Assembly (NCBI RefSeq): GCF_007874125.1
Contig: NZ_CP040128.1
Coordinates: forward strand, 310,001 to 374,000
Length of the DNA stretch: 64,000 nucleotides
Direction of reading: 5' to 3'
Origin: Noviherbaspirillum sp. UKPF54
Lineage (GTDB): Bacteria > Pseudomonadota > Gammaproteobacteria > Burkholderiales > Burkholderiaceae_D
In this document: positions 24,789 to 34,751 of the stretch, one piece after another
Layout: the number at the start of each line of letters is the position of its first letter
Position numbering within the stretch: the stretch's first letter is position 1
Made by a program: the position numbers and the translations under genes
Notes under the pieces: model-generated
Told to the model about the DNA's origin: nothing
Database searches by the model: none
What the model saw: only the letters and a program-made list of their open reading frames with translations

Positions 24789-24823
24789 CAATACGTCTTC
24801 CGGGATGAACCGTTGTTAGGCAT
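24785..24823 (-). pseudogene. HEPN-like protein gene, 5' part (13 codons)
   Basis: Leftward ATG 24823 has AAGGGGG about 9 bases upstream and encodes MPNNGSSRKTYCP before reaching the IS. Deleting the IS and one TGGG restores ...TYC-P-DDFYKAF in frame with the fragment at 23083-23539. The fragment is too short to be found by ORF calling. Confidence 0.75.
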
Positions 24824-25178
24824 CTGAATACCCCCTTAAATCGGACTGCATTTGTTCACTTCGGATTAACTAAATACTTAGATATCAAGATTGCCCAATA
24901 CGCACGACGACATGTGTAATAAACACAGACATCTGTTTGCCGCTTACCCGCCTCACGCCCGAAATTCCAGCAGGCGGCCCGAGTTATACGGGCAGACAAA
25001 AAACGTGAAAGACGGACAGCGGCGACGGCCTTTCATGCGCTCTCCAGTGTAAAAGCATCTTGCATACGTGGCAATAAAGCGCCGGCCACCCCATGCCGGG
25101 AGCGCGTCGGGAATGCATTGGAAGCCGCCGCCTGTTCCTCGGATGTACCGCAGGCGAATCCCGCTTCGTTTCCGCCGC
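24824..25178. other. Intergenic region between the broken gene and the ABC exporter
   Basis: The left part (24824-24950) is AT-rich and probably held the promoter of the disrupted gene. From about 24955 the GC content returns to the core level. Overlapping frames on the right (around 24953-25735, minus) are shadows of the HlyD gene. No gene supported. Confidence 0.45.
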
Positions 25179-26414
25179 CTAGCGCGTGCCGTCGCTACCG
25201 GCCGCCGCGATGCGCGCGCCGTCCGCCAGCTGGTTGTTCGGATACCGCACGACTTTCGTGCCCGGGGCCAGTCCGGACAGGATCTGCGCCTCGTCCTGGT
25301 TGCGCTGCCCGACCTGCACTTCGCGCTCGCGCGCATGCTTGTCGTCGGCCACGAAGACATGCCAGGCGCCGCCGACGCGAAACAGGCTGCTGCCCGTGAC
25401 CTTGACAGCCTTGTCGTCGGACCAGATGACGATGCGCGCCTCGATCCGGTAGCCGTCGCCCAGCGGACCCAGCGCGTCGACCGGGTCGGCGATGACGTTG
25501 ACGCGCTGCTCCTCCACGCCCAGCGCCGAGACCTTGGTGAACGCCACCGGCTCGACCAGGCGCACCTTCGCGCGCAGGGTCTTGGCGCCGCCCCAGCCTT
25601 CCAGCAGCATCGTGTCGCCGGGCTTGACCTTGACGGCATCGGTGGACAGCACGTCGACCACGATTTCGTAGCGGGCTGGGTCGCCGATCGTGACCAGCGG
25701 CGTGCCGGCGGCGACCGTGCGCGCGCTTTTCTCATTCACCTTCAGCACGTAGCCGTCGACCGGGGACGCCAGTTCCAGGTTGCGGCCTTCGCCCTTGCTG
25801 TCGACGGAAAGCAGGGCTGCCTCCGCCGCCCGCACGTCGGCTTGCGCGGCTTGCGTGCGCGACTGCGCGGCGGACGCTTCGGCGCGCGCCGCATTTTCCG
25901 TGCTGAGCGCCTTGTCGAGCGCCTGCGGCGACACGAACCGTTCGGCGATCAGCCGTTCCACCCGCGCCCGCTCGCCGGCCGCGAACCTCAGGTCGGTGTC
26001 GGCGCGCTGCACGCGTAGCGCCGCTTCGCGCGCCAGAGCGCGGGCCGCGTCCAGCCGCGCGGCCGCTTCCTGCCGCTGGCGCGCGTCCATCGGCAGGGGA
26101 TCGAGGGTGGCGACCCGCTGTCCGCGCCGCACCGGGTCGCCGTCGTGCAGCTCGACCCGCAGCAACCCCGCCGCTACCGGCGCGGCTACCACGTATTTGT
26201 CGTGCGCGCGCACCTGCCCCTGGTTATCAACGGTCACTTGCATCGGCCCTTGGGTGACGGCGGCCAGTTCGACCTGGATCGGATCGGGCGCGAACAGCAT
26301 CCAGAGCAGGGCGAGCAGCAGCGCCGCCGCGGCGAGCGCGCCCAGCCAGGTACGAACGCGCCGGGGACGGCGCTCGGTGGTTTGAACGGAAGCGGCTTCT
26401 ATGCGGGAATCCAT
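25179..26414 (-). CDS. HlyD-family periplasmic adaptor of an ABC exporter
   Basis: 411 residues. An N-terminal anchor (LGALAAAALLLALLWMLFAP) is followed by a lipoyl-like half (VDNQGQVRAHDKYVVAAPVA, GDPVRRGQRVATLDPLPM) and a long coiled coil of about 90 residues (AARLDAARALAREAALRVQR). The second lipoyl half SPVDGYVLKVNEKSARTVAA and the barrel and membrane-proximal domains complete it. It links an inner-membrane transporter to an outer-membrane channel. It is the last gene of the operon, 3 bases after the permease gene. No TolC gene is nearby. Confidence 0.9.
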   Translation of the reverse strand: MDSRIEAASVQTTERRPRRVRTWLGALAAAALLLALLWMLFAPDPIQVELAAVTQGPMQVTVDNQGQVRAHDKYVVAAPVAAGLLRVELHDGDPVRRGQRVATLDPLPMDARQRQEAAARLDAARALAREAALRVQRADTDLRFAAGERARVERLIAERFVSPQALDKALSTENAARAEASAAQSRTQAAQADVRAAEAALLSVDSKGEGRNLELASPVDGYVLKVNEKSARTVAAGTPLVTIGDPARYEIVVDVLSTDAVKVKPGDTMLLEGWGGAKTLRAKVRLVEPVAFTKVSALGVEEQRVNVIADPVDALGPLGDGYRIEARIVIWSDDKAVKVTGSSLFRVGGAWHVFVADDKHAREREVQVGQRNQDEAQILSGLAPGTKVVRYPNNQLADGARIAAAGSDGTR

Positions 26415-26417
26415 GTC

Positions 26418-28789
26418 TTATTCACGTGTCTTGAGGACTTCAATCAAATCGAGCTTCTTCACCTTGCGCCACACCAGCAGCCCGGAAACGGTGGCCGAGG
26501 CCAGCACCACGGCGATCGAGATCAGGAAGGTGCGGCTGCTGACGACCAGCGGGATGCGGAACAGTTCCTGGCTCAGCAGCACCGACAGCCAGGCCGACAG
26601 GCCGTAGCCGAGCGCGCATCCGAGCGGGATCGCGGCCAGCGTCAGCAGGCTTTGCTCGCCCAGCAGCATGCGGCCGACTTCGGCGCGGGTGAAGCCGAGG
26701 ATGCGCAGGCTGGCCAGTTCGATCGCATGTTCGGACAAGGCGATGCGCGCCGAGTTGTACACCACGCCCATCGCGATCACGCAGGCGAAGGCCACCAGCA
26801 CGAAGGTGTTGATCTTCATGTTTTCGGCGACGGTCGACAGGAAGCTTTGCAGCGTCGCCTCGCGCAGGGTCACGCTGCGGATCGCGGGCACGGTCTTGAG
26901 CGTGCGGTAGAGTTCGGCCTGGCGTTGCGGATCGACCGCGAGGAAGGCGCCGGCGGCGCTGTCCGGTTCCGCGATCAGGCGCGCCAGCGCGGCGCGGTCC
27001 ATGTAGGAAAAGGTGCCGATCGGCTCGTCGACGATGCGTGCGACCCGTACCCGCACGGTCTGGCGTTGTCCCTGCAGCAGTTCCAGCGTCAGCACGTCGC
27101 CGGTGCGCGCGCCCAGGATCTGCGCCAGCATTTTGGTCAGCACCAGGCCTTCCTGCGGCAGGTCGACCGGTCTTTCGCGCTCGTCGAGCACCATGCGCAA
27201 CTCGCGGCCCGGCGCCAGCCCGTTGACGACGGTCTTCTTGCTGCGATGCCCGAAACGCATCCGGACCAGCACGCTGTCGAACGGCTCGACCCGCAGGACG
27301 CCCGGCAGCGCAGCCAGATTGTGCGCCACCGCGACGTCGCGCCGCTCGTTGAAGGCTACCGTCACGTCGTCGCGCTGGGCGGTGCGGAACTGCAGGCGGA
27401 TGATTTCGTTGAGCGCGTCGAAGGTGTACTGGCCGCTGACCAGCAGCGACATCGCCAGCGCCAGGCCGAGGATGGACAGCAGCGCCTTGGCCGGATTGCG
27501 TTCGAGGTTGCGCAGCACCATGCGCAGCGGCAGCGGCATGAAGCGCTGCAGGCCGAGACGTTCCAGCGGGCCGGGCTTGAAATGCGCGGGCGCCTCGGGG
27601 CGCATGGCCTCCGCCGGCGCCAGCGCCAGCACGCGCCTGACGGCGAATGCCGCGCCCACCGAGGCCGCCGCCACGGCCGCCAGCAGCGAGACCGACATGG
27701 AAAACGCCGACAGCCTCAGCTCCAGCTCGGGGAAATGGTAGAAGCGCGCGTACAGCACCGCCAGACCGTTGCCCAGCCAGCTGCCGAGACCGATGCCGGC
27801 GAGCGCGCCCGTCATCACGGTCAGCAGGGCAAACTTCAGGTAGTGCGCGCCGACGGCCGCGCTGCCGTAACCGAAACTCTTGAGCAGGGCGATCTGCGCG
27901 CGCTGCAGCGCGGTGATCCGCAGCAGCACGTTATGGATCAGGAAGGCGGCGACGCCCAGGAAGATCGCGGGAATGATGCTCGAGCTGACCTTGTTCGACG
28001 CCAGCTCGTTGGCCAGGAAATGGTGCGACACATGGTCTTCGCGGCCGTAGGCGCCGAGCGAGCCGTAGGCGCCCAGCAGCGTGTCGAGCTGTTCGATGAC
28101 GCGCTTTTCGCTCGCATGCGGCGCGAGCGTCACGCACAGGTCGTTGAAGGCGTCGCGCATGTCGAGCGCGGCGGCCAGTTCGTCGCGCGTCATCCACATC
28201 ACGCCGAAGCGCCGGTTGTCGGGGAAGCTGTTGCCGTTGATTTCGGCGACGTATTCGGGAGAAATCGCGATGCCGACGATGCGCAGCCGCTCCTTGCGGC
28301 CATTGATGATGGCCGCGAGGCTGTCGCCCGGCTTCAGGCTGTTGGCCTGGGCAAACGCTTCGCTGACCAGCACCTCGCGCCGGCCCTCGGCCTGCGGCAG
28401 GCGCCCGGCGCGCAGATGGACTCGGTTCAGCCCGGTGTCGGGCTTCGGCGGCAGTGATACCAGCCGGCCGGTGGCGGGCTCGTCCAGTCCGGGCACGTCG
28501 AGCGAGGCATCGAACACCACTCTCCCGTCTACTTCGTTGACGCCGGGGATGGCGCGCACCCGGTCGAGCAGGGACAGCGGGGCGCGCTTGACGTTGACGA
28601 ACACGTCGGCGAAGCGGTAATGCTCGTAGTACGCGGCTTGCGCCGCCAGCAGTGCCTCGTAGCCGCCGCGCATGGTGACGAAGGTGGCAATGCCGCACAT
28701 CGCCACCAGTGCGATGGCCAATGCCTGGCCGCGCATGCGCCACAGGTCGCGCAGCAGCTTCAGGTCGAGCGGGGATAGCGCAAAAGCGC

Positions 28790-28796
<7 letters not shown>
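26418..28796 (-). CDS. FtsX-type ABC transporter permease
   Basis: 792 residues from ATG 28796, which overlaps the ATPase gene by 7 bases. It has two FtsX repeats: a first TM ([18 protein letters not shown]), an extracytoplasmic MacB-type domain, a TM group near 270-430, a second extracytoplasmic domain and a C-terminal TM group ([20 protein letters not shown] ... [14 protein letters not shown]). This is the double-repeat layout of lipoprotein or small-molecule exporters. Typical cytoplasmic-loop motifs occur ([24 protein letters not shown]). Substrate unknown. Confidence 0.9.
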
Positions 28797-29533
<737 letters not shown>

Positions 29534-29560
29534 GGTGGTTGTCCGGGTTGGGATCGGCCT

Positions 29561-29602
29561 ACCGTAATTGCCGCTTCCGCCGATTTCAATGATCCATGTC
29601 AA
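29561..29602 (-). promoter_or_regulatory. FNR/ANR-like box with matching -10 upstream of the ABC exporter operon
   Basis: On the minus strand TTGAC-ATGG-ATCAT (29602-29589) matches the TTGAT-N4-ATCAA pattern at 8 of 10 specified bases. A -10-like TACGGT lies at 29566-29561. This predicts a start near 29554, putting the box centre at about -41.5, the classic activating position for FNR/CRP-type regulators. The first start codon is at 29533. Confidence 0.45.
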
Positions 29603-29803
29603 TCAGGCACTAATGCGCCCGATTCGGCAAACGCCCCCCGGTTCTTGCCATGCTTTTTCGCTTCGTATGCCGGCCTGCCTCTGCGCGTATTCCGCGGTTC
29701 TCCGGTCAGCCAGGGACGGGCGATGATATGGCCCGCGTTGCGCCATCTGGCTGAAGATTGCGGAGGCCAGCGCCAGCGGAGGCTTTCTGGCTGGGCGCGC
29801 ACC

Positions 29804-30985
29804 TCAGTGCAGGACCTGGCTGGCGCTGCGCTGCGCCGCATCGTGCGGCAGGATGCCGGTCTCGATGAAGCTTTTCATGCGCATCAGGTCGTCGTCCATC
29901 TCGCGTTTCGGGTCGCTGCCGAGCAGCACCGCCACGCCATGCCCGAGGGCGCCGGCCGGCGGATTGTAGGATAGCCGCACGCTGACGCGCGTGCCGGTGT
30001 CGGACGGCTCGAAGCGCACGATGCCGCTATGTTCCACCACCGCGCCGGGTTCACTGGTCCAGGCGATGACGGAAGGACGCTTGCACTCGGTCAGGCTGGC
30101 ATTCCATTCGATGCGCGCGCCCATCGGCCCTTGCACCGCCCAGTGCGAGCGCAGGTCGCCCAGGTCGCGCACTTCCAGCACGTGGGACATGAAGCGGGGG
30201 AAATTTTCGTAGTTGGCCCAGGCATCCCACACTGCCTGCGGAGAGGCCGCTATGTCGATGGTCTTTTGCAGGTCGACCGCGCGGTGGCCGGCATGGAAGC
30301 CGGTCAGTCGCCGCACCGGGCGGTTGCTCAGGGCGCGCGCGGCCAGCGTCAGGCCGGCCGCTGCCAGCGCGAGGGCGCCCGGCCGCCGCCGCATCAGGCC
30401 GAGCACGGCCAGCGCGCCACCGCCGGCGATCGCCGCGCCGCGCAGCGCCGGCGTCCAGTTCTCCTGCACGAATCTGGAGCGCATCCCCAATCTCGGATTG
30501 CCGCCCTGCAGGCTGGATACGCCGGCAGGGCGCTTGTACGCTTGCAGCCGGTCGTCGATGCCGGCGACGCCGGCCACCGCGCGCACCGAGCGCAGCAGGT
30601 TGTCCTTTTCGTGTGCCAGAACCGGTCCGCGCAGGCTGACCTGTCCCTGCTGCGCGGCGACCTCGATGGCGTGCGGATGCGACACCACGCGGCCGAGCCT
30701 GGCGCGCACGCGCGCCACCACCAGATCGTCGTCGGCCATCGCGCCGCGCCGGGACAGCAGGTTGCGCGCGCGCGCCTGCAGGCCGACCAGCCGGTTGTAA
30801 AGATCGCGCATGGCGACATCCGTGCCGCGCGCCGCACTGGTCCGCGCATGGAGCATCTGGTCCCGTACCAGCGCGCGCCGGCGCCGGCCGCGCCCGGGAT
30901 CGGAAAAATACATTCCGGCCGCGCCCAGCACGGCCGCGCCCAGCAGGGTGGCCCATCTCTGAGTCGTTGCGGATTCGGTGTTCAC
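29804..30985 (-). CDS. BON-domain and SRPBCC-domain protein
   Basis: 393 residues from GTG 30985, chosen because AAGGAG sits just upstream; ATG 31009 would put that site inside the gene. An N-terminal glycine-rich segment (LLGAAVLGAAGMYFSDPGRG) precedes a BON domain (VARVRARLGRVVSHPHAIEV ... VSLRGPVLAHEKDNLLRSVR). Two hydrophobic stretches follow near 160-200. The C-terminal START-like polyketide-cyclase/SRPBCC domain starts VDLQKTIDIAASPQAVWDAW and contains NFPRFMSHVLEVRDLG. It is probably envelope-associated and stress-related; the ligand is unknown. Confidence 0.85.
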   Translation of the reverse strand: MNTESATTQRWATLLGAAVLGAAGMYFSDPGRGRRRRALVRDQMLHARTSAARGTDVAMRDLYNRLVGLQARARNLLSRRGAMADDDLVVARVRARLGRVVSHPHAIEVAAQQGQVSLRGPVLAHEKDNLLRSVRAVAGVAGIDDRLQAYKRPAGVSSLQGGNPRLGMRSRFVQENWTPALRGAAIAGGGALAVLGLMRRRPGALALAAAGLTLAARALSNRPVRRLTGFHAGHRAVDLQKTIDIAASPQAVWDAWANYENFPRFMSHVLEVRDLGDLRSHWAVQGPMGARIEWNASLTECKRPSVIAWTSEPGAVVEHSGIVRFEPSDTGTRVSVRLSYNPPAGALGHGVAVLLGSDPKREMDDDLMRMKSFIETGILPHDAAQRSASQVLH

Positions 30986-31030
30986 GGTGATCTCCTTATC
31001 TGTCGGCATGCGACACGGTCCGGCGCGACG

Positions 31031-31504
31031 TTACCGGCGCTGGTACAGGCCGATCAGCTCGGCCCGTTCGAGCACATGGCCCTCGATGGCGTGCTCGAGA
31101 TCGCGCTTGCTCGGCTGGCTCAGGTCGGGCAGGACGGTGTCGAGCGCATAGAGCTTGTGGAAATAGCGATGGCGGCCGATGGGCGGGCAGGGGCCGCCGT
31201 AGCCGGTGCGCTTCCAGTCGTTTTTCCCCTCGCGCGTGCCGGGCGGGAGGGCGTCGCCGTGCGCGCCCTGCGGCAGGCCGCTCGCCTCCAGCGGGATGTT
31301 GTAGAGCACCCAGTGCACCCATACCCGTTGCGGCGCGGCGGGATCGGGCGCGTCCGGATCGTCCACGATCAGCGCCAGGCTGCGCGTGCCGGGCGGCACG
31401 CCGGACCAGGACAATGGAGGAGAAACGTCGCCGCCGTCGCAAGTGTGTGCCGGCGGAATGCTGGCGCCGGCATCGAATGCGGCGGAAGAGAGGGTCAGGC
31501 TCAT
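31031..31504 (-). CDS. YbhB/YbcL-type PEBP-like protein
   Basis: 157 residues from ATG 31504, with AGGA upstream; longer in-frame extensions lack support. Family motifs are PPAHTCDGGDVSPPLSWSGV, LIVDDPDAPDPA, WVHWVLYNIP, GYGGPCPPIGRHRYFHKLYA and the helix KRDLEHAIEGHVLERAELIG. It belongs to the phosphatidylethanolamine-binding / Raf kinase inhibitor-like fold. Bacterial function is poorly defined. It lies 45 bases upstream of the BON-SRPBCC gene and may be co-transcribed. Confidence 0.92.
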   Translation of the reverse strand: MSLTLSSAAFDAGASIPPAHTCDGGDVSPPLSWSGVPPGTRSLALIVDDPDAPDPAAPQRVWVHWVLYNIPLEASGLPQGAHGDALPPGTREGKNDWKRTGYGGPCPPIGRHRYFHKLYALDTVLPDLSQPSKRDLEHAIEGHVLERAELIGLYQRR

Positions 31505-32007
31505 CACATCATTCCTTTTTCCCGCTCCCGACCGGCTGTGCGCCGGGGCCAGGCGGCGGGCAGCGTGACAGGCCGCTCCATCCGCATCTTGTGCGGATGC
31601 CGTGACAAACGGAAGTGGGCTTTCGCTTTTGAATCTCTCGTTTATGAAGCCCGTTTTTCCGGTTGGTGCGCTTGAAAATTTGATTATTTGAGCGATATCA
31701 AAGGACGCACGCGCATCCTTCTGCATGTTCAACCGGGAAATGACATTGCCGCGCATTTGGCCGTTGCTTCTGGAAGCGCCGTCATGTCGTGGCTTTGCGG
31801 GCGCCGGCCTGTCGCTCGGGCCGCGCGACATGGCGGCGATGCTGCCGCCCGGCTTGTGCTAATATCGCCGCCGGGCCACGCAGGAAGCCCGCTCCCGCAA
31901 AAGCCAGCGCGCCTGCCACCGTCGATGACGGCCGTTGTTTCTATCCATACCTGTTATCCAACCCTTGCCGCAGCGGGAACGGCACGTAAATGACAAAGGG
32001 ACTCACC
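31505..32007. other. Divergent intergenic region without a supported gene
   Basis: About 500 bases between the PEBP-like gene and the rightward hypothetical gene. Short frames such as that near 31688-31993 have no ribosome site or recognisable product. TGCTAATAT near 31856 could be an extended -10 for the rightward gene, but no -35 was found. Confidence 0.4.
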
Positions 32008-32457
32008 ATGGAAGACGGTATGCGTTTTACTTTTTCCCGGCATCTTTCCACCCAATCCAACGCGGATTTCCTGCGCCGCCATGCGCGCCGCATGCTGAAT
32101 GACGTCCATTCGGAGCGCCCGAGCGATGCGCTGCCGGTGGCGCGGCGCGTGCACGCGGCGGGCATCCTGCCGTTCGGGCGGCTCGCCGAGCTGTATCACG
32201 CGCGCACAAGCCTGCAGCTCAAGCACATGCTGCGCACGCTGGCGGCGGAACTCGGTTATGCGAGCTGGGCCGATTGCAAGCGAGACATCGAACGCCGGCC
32301 GGCTGCCGAGCTGGACCGGTTTCGGGTGGACTTGGGCGCTTTTGGCGATTTCAACCAGCTGTGGTTCGCCGACCAGGCCGCTGCCCGCCGGTGGCAGCGG
32401 GAAAACGGCGGTCATGTGGTCGCCTACGGCAAGCAGGCGGTCGTGATGACGGCTTGA
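32008..32457 (+). CDS. Hypothetical protein with a C-terminal LGYASWADCK motif
   Basis: 149 residues from ATG 32008, preceded by AAAGGGA; the upstream ATG at 31990 would overlap that site. It is rich in Arg and His (FSRHLSTQSNADFLRRHARR). A helical segment runs into LKHMLRTLAAELGYASWADC, a LGYxSWxxxK-like motif that recurs at the start of several small bacterial domains. No catalytic motif identified and no family named. Probably cytoplasmic. Confidence 0.6.
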   Translation: MEDGMRFTFSRHLSTQSNADFLRRHARRMLNDVHSERPSDALPVARRVHAAGILPFGRLAELYHARTSLQLKHMLRTLAAELGYASWADCKRDIERRPAAELDRFRVDLGAFGDFNQLWFADQAAARRWQRENGGHVVAYGKQAVVMTA

Positions 32458-32467
32458 GCGCGGAAGA

Positions 32468-32496
32468 ATCAGGGCGCAGGCATGGCGCGCCCTGAT
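32468..32496. terminator. Perfect 10-bp stem-loop between convergent genes
   Basis: ATCAGGGCGC (32468-32477), 9-base loop, GCGCCCTGAT (32487-32496). It sits between the stop codons of converging genes (32457 and 32512) and could serve both. There is no strong U-run on either side. Confidence 0.45.
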
Positions 32497-32511
32497 CCGC
32501 TGCGAGAAGGA

Positions 32512-32859
32512 TTACGCCTTGGGGCGCAGCGGCATGCTGTCGAACTGCACGCCGGACCAGCCGGTTTTCATGAAATTGCGGATGTTCTGGTGGTCGCTGC
32601 CGTCCGGGTTCTTCAACACGTCCTCGCGGTAGTACGCGCCGAAGCATGCCAGCGTCTGCTGCTCCGACAAGGCATTCAGTTTGGCGAATGCAAACAGCTT
32701 GCACGAGCCGGAATTCTGGCCGGCCTCGTTCCTGAGCGCGCCATTGGTGAAGGCGGCCGGCGTGAATTCATAGGCGTCGCCGATGACCGCCATGGTGTCG
32801 TCGAAGCTGACGGACTCGGGCGCATCGTTGAGTTTCTTGAGAAAAGCGTCGATTTTCAT
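32512..32859 (-). CDS. HopJ type III effector family protein
   Basis: 115 residues. MKIDAFLKKLNDAPESVSFD, FTPAAFTNGALRNEAGQNSG, SCKLFAFAKLNALSEQQTLA and DGSDHQNIRNFMKTGW match the HopJ family over its full length. The name comes from a Pseudomonas plant effector, but family members are widespread in non-pathogens and no type III system is in the window, so an effector role should not be assumed. Function unknown. Confidence 0.9.
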   Translation of the reverse strand: MKIDAFLKKLNDAPESVSFDDTMAVIGDAYEFTPAAFTNGALRNEAGQNSGSCKLFAFAKLNALSEQQTLACFGAYYREDVLKNPDGSDHQNIRNFMKTGWSGVQFDSMPLRPKA

Positions 32860-32895
32860 TTTTTAGGCTGGAACAGGTTGATCTGAAGAAGCGGC

Positions 32896-33237
32896 TCACG
32901 CCTTGCGCAGATAGCAAGCCTTGAGCATGAAATTGCCTGCATCCATCTTGCAGTCCACTTCATGATCGCCGCCGACCAGGCGGATGCTCTTGACCTTGGT
33001 GCCCATCTTCAGGGTGATGGACGAGCCCTTCACTTTCAGATCCTTGATCAGCACCACCGCGTCGCCGTCGGCCAGCACGTTGCCGTTGGCATCCTTGACC
33101 ACCATGTCGGCGGGCTCCTCCGCCTGCGCGGCCTGCGCTTGCGGCCACTCGTGGCCGCAGTCGGCGCACACATAGTTGTCCGCGTCCGGATAAGTGTTCT
33201 CCATGGCGCATTGGGGGCAGGGGGGTAGGGCAGACAT
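32896..33237 (-). CDS. yjdM: YjdM/PhnA-type zinc-ribbon protein
   Basis: 113 residues from ATG 33237, with GAGGA upstream. An N-terminal zinc ribbon (CPQCAMENTYPDADNYVCAD CGHEW, four cysteines) is followed by the PhnA-type domain: VVKDANGNVLADGDAVVLIK, DLKVKGSS and GDHEVDCKMDAGNFMLKACY. Originally named for a phosphonate locus in E. coli, the protein has no proven role in phosphonate use. No phn genes are nearby. Confidence 0.93.
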   Translation of the reverse strand: MSALPPCPQCAMENTYPDADNYVCADCGHEWPQAQAAQAEEPADMVVKDANGNVLADGDAVVLIKDLKVKGSSITLKMGTKVKSIRLVGGDHEVDCKMDAGNFMLKACYLRKA

Positions 33238-33454
33238 GATTCCTCGACGATTGCAGAAATGATTGGGGGCTGAAGTATAACCGACGCCGGCGGCACGGCC
33301 GCGCAAACGGGCGCCGCGGCTGCTATTTGACAGGAGTCAAGTAATTCCGCAGAGAACTGTTTTACTGGTGCGGCACGCAAGTGTTTCGGAACCATAATGG
33401 ACAGCAAGGAGTGCGGCGCCGCGCCGGCGCCGCTGCGCTGAAAAGGTGCGGAAC

Positions 33455-34735
33455 ATGCCGGAAAGCCAGTCCAACATCCGATACTTCGACGTCGTCCTGT
33501 GCGTGTCGCGCGCGCTCGACCTGCTATCTCCCGTGCTGTCGGATCATCATCAGCGCACGGCTTACGTCGCCGCCTGCATCGCCGAGGAACTGCAGCTCGA
33601 CGCCGAACAAAAGCGCGACATCGTGGTTGCCGGCGCGCTGCACGACGCCGGCGCGGTATCCATGTCGAGTCGGCTGGCGCTGCTGCAATCGGCGCTGCCC
33701 GGCCACGAGTGCGACTGCGGCGAAGATGTGCACCGGCACGGCCTGGACGGCTACCGTCTGCTGCACGAATTCGAGCCGTTCGCCAATGCCGCGCGCGCCA
33801 TCCGCTTTCATCACGTGGACTGGGAGGGCGGGCGCGGCGCCGAGTTCGACGGCGAGCCGGTGCCGCTCGCCAGCCACATCCTGCGGGTGGCCGACAACGT
33901 GGCCATCCTGCCCCGGCGCGGCGACAACATCCTGGCGCAGGCGCGCCACATCCGCGCCCTTATCCGGGCGCATGCCGGCACCAGGTACCGGGAAGACTTG
34001 GTGGCGGCATTCGAGCAGGCCGCGCAGCGCGAATCGTTCTGGCTCGACCTGGTCAGCCCGTACAAGGAAGAAATCCTGCGGCCCTATTTCGGCACGCACC
34101 GGGTCGCGCTCGCGTCCGACGCGCTGTACGAGCTGGCGCGGCTGCTGGGGCGCATCATCGATTACCGCAGCCCGTTTACCGTGCTGCATTCCGCCAACGT
34201 GGCCGCCGCCGCGCAGCGCATCGGCGAGCTGGCCGGCATGCCGCCCTCGCAGGTGCGGATACTGGGCCTGGCCGGACAGCTGCACGACCTGGGCAAGCTG
34301 GCCGTGCCGCCGGAAATCCTGGACAAGCCGGCCGGCCTCAGCGCGCAGGAAGAACTGATCGTGCGGCAGCATCCCTACCATACCTACCGCATTCTCTCGA
34401 TGGTTCCCGGGCTGGAAGAAGTCGCGCTCTACGGAGCGCTGCACCATGAGCGCATCGACGGCAGCGGCTACCCGTACCGGATGCGCGGCATGCCGTTCGG
34501 CTCGCGCGTGGTCGCGGTGGCCGACGTGTTCGCCGCGCTCACCGAGGATCGGCCCTATCGCGCGGGTATGAGCTGGGAACGGTCGGTCGGCATCCTCGAC
34601 GGCATGGCCGCGCGCGGCGTTCTGGACGGAGAAGTGGTCGCGCTGGTGCGGCGCGATCCGGGCGCATTCGGCCAGTTCGTGGAGCGGCGGCGCGAGCCTG
34701 CATCGCGCGGCGTGGCGCAGGCCGCAGCCTCGTAG
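33455..34735 (+). CDS. Double-HD protein with a C-terminal HD-GYP phosphodiesterase domain
   Basis: 426 residues from ATG 33455 (AAGG upstream; GTG 33446 is an alternative). The first HD-like half has SDHHQRTAYVAACIAEEL (about 30) and GALHDAGAV (about 61), then HHVDWEGG. The second half has HSANVAAAAQRIGELAGM, LAGQLHDLGKLAVPPEILDK (HD near 276) and HHERIDGSGYPYRMRGMPFG (near 330). That last segment is the full HHE-xx-DGxGYP signature of HD-GYP c-di-GMP phosphodiesterases. DVFAALTEDRPYR follows as usual. The first half seems to be a regulatory degenerate copy. Confidence 0.88.
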   Translation: MPESQSNIRYFDVVLCVSRALDLLSPVLSDHHQRTAYVAACIAEELQLDAEQKRDIVVAGALHDAGAVSMSSRLALLQSALPGHECDCGEDVHRHGLDGYRLLHEFEPFANAARAIRFHHVDWEGGRGAEFDGEPVPLASHILRVADNVAILPRRGDNILAQARHIRALIRAHAGTRYREDLVAAFEQAAQRESFWLDLVSPYKEEILRPYFGTHRVALASDALYELARLLGRIIDYRSPFTVLHSANVAAAAQRIGELAGMPPSQVRILGLAGQLHDLGKLAVPPEILDKPAGLSAQEELIVRQHPYHTYRILSMVPGLEEVALYGALHHERIDGSGYPYRMRGMPFGSRVVAVADVFAALTEDRPYRAGMSWERSVGILDGMAARGVLDGEVVALVRRDPGAFGQFVERRREPASRGVAQAAAS

Positions 34736-34751
34736 TCGCGGCGAGGCCGGC

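Noticed and set aside
26145..28457. A 770-codon open frame on the plus strand over the FtsX permease and HlyD genes
   Set aside because: The product is low-complexity (Gln, Arg, His-rich) with no domain, while the minus strand encodes a clear ABC permease and adaptor. It is a GC-rich shadow frame.
32512..32859. HopJ protein as evidence of a type III secretion effector system
   Set aside because: No secretion genes are in the window and the family is widespread in non-pathogens.
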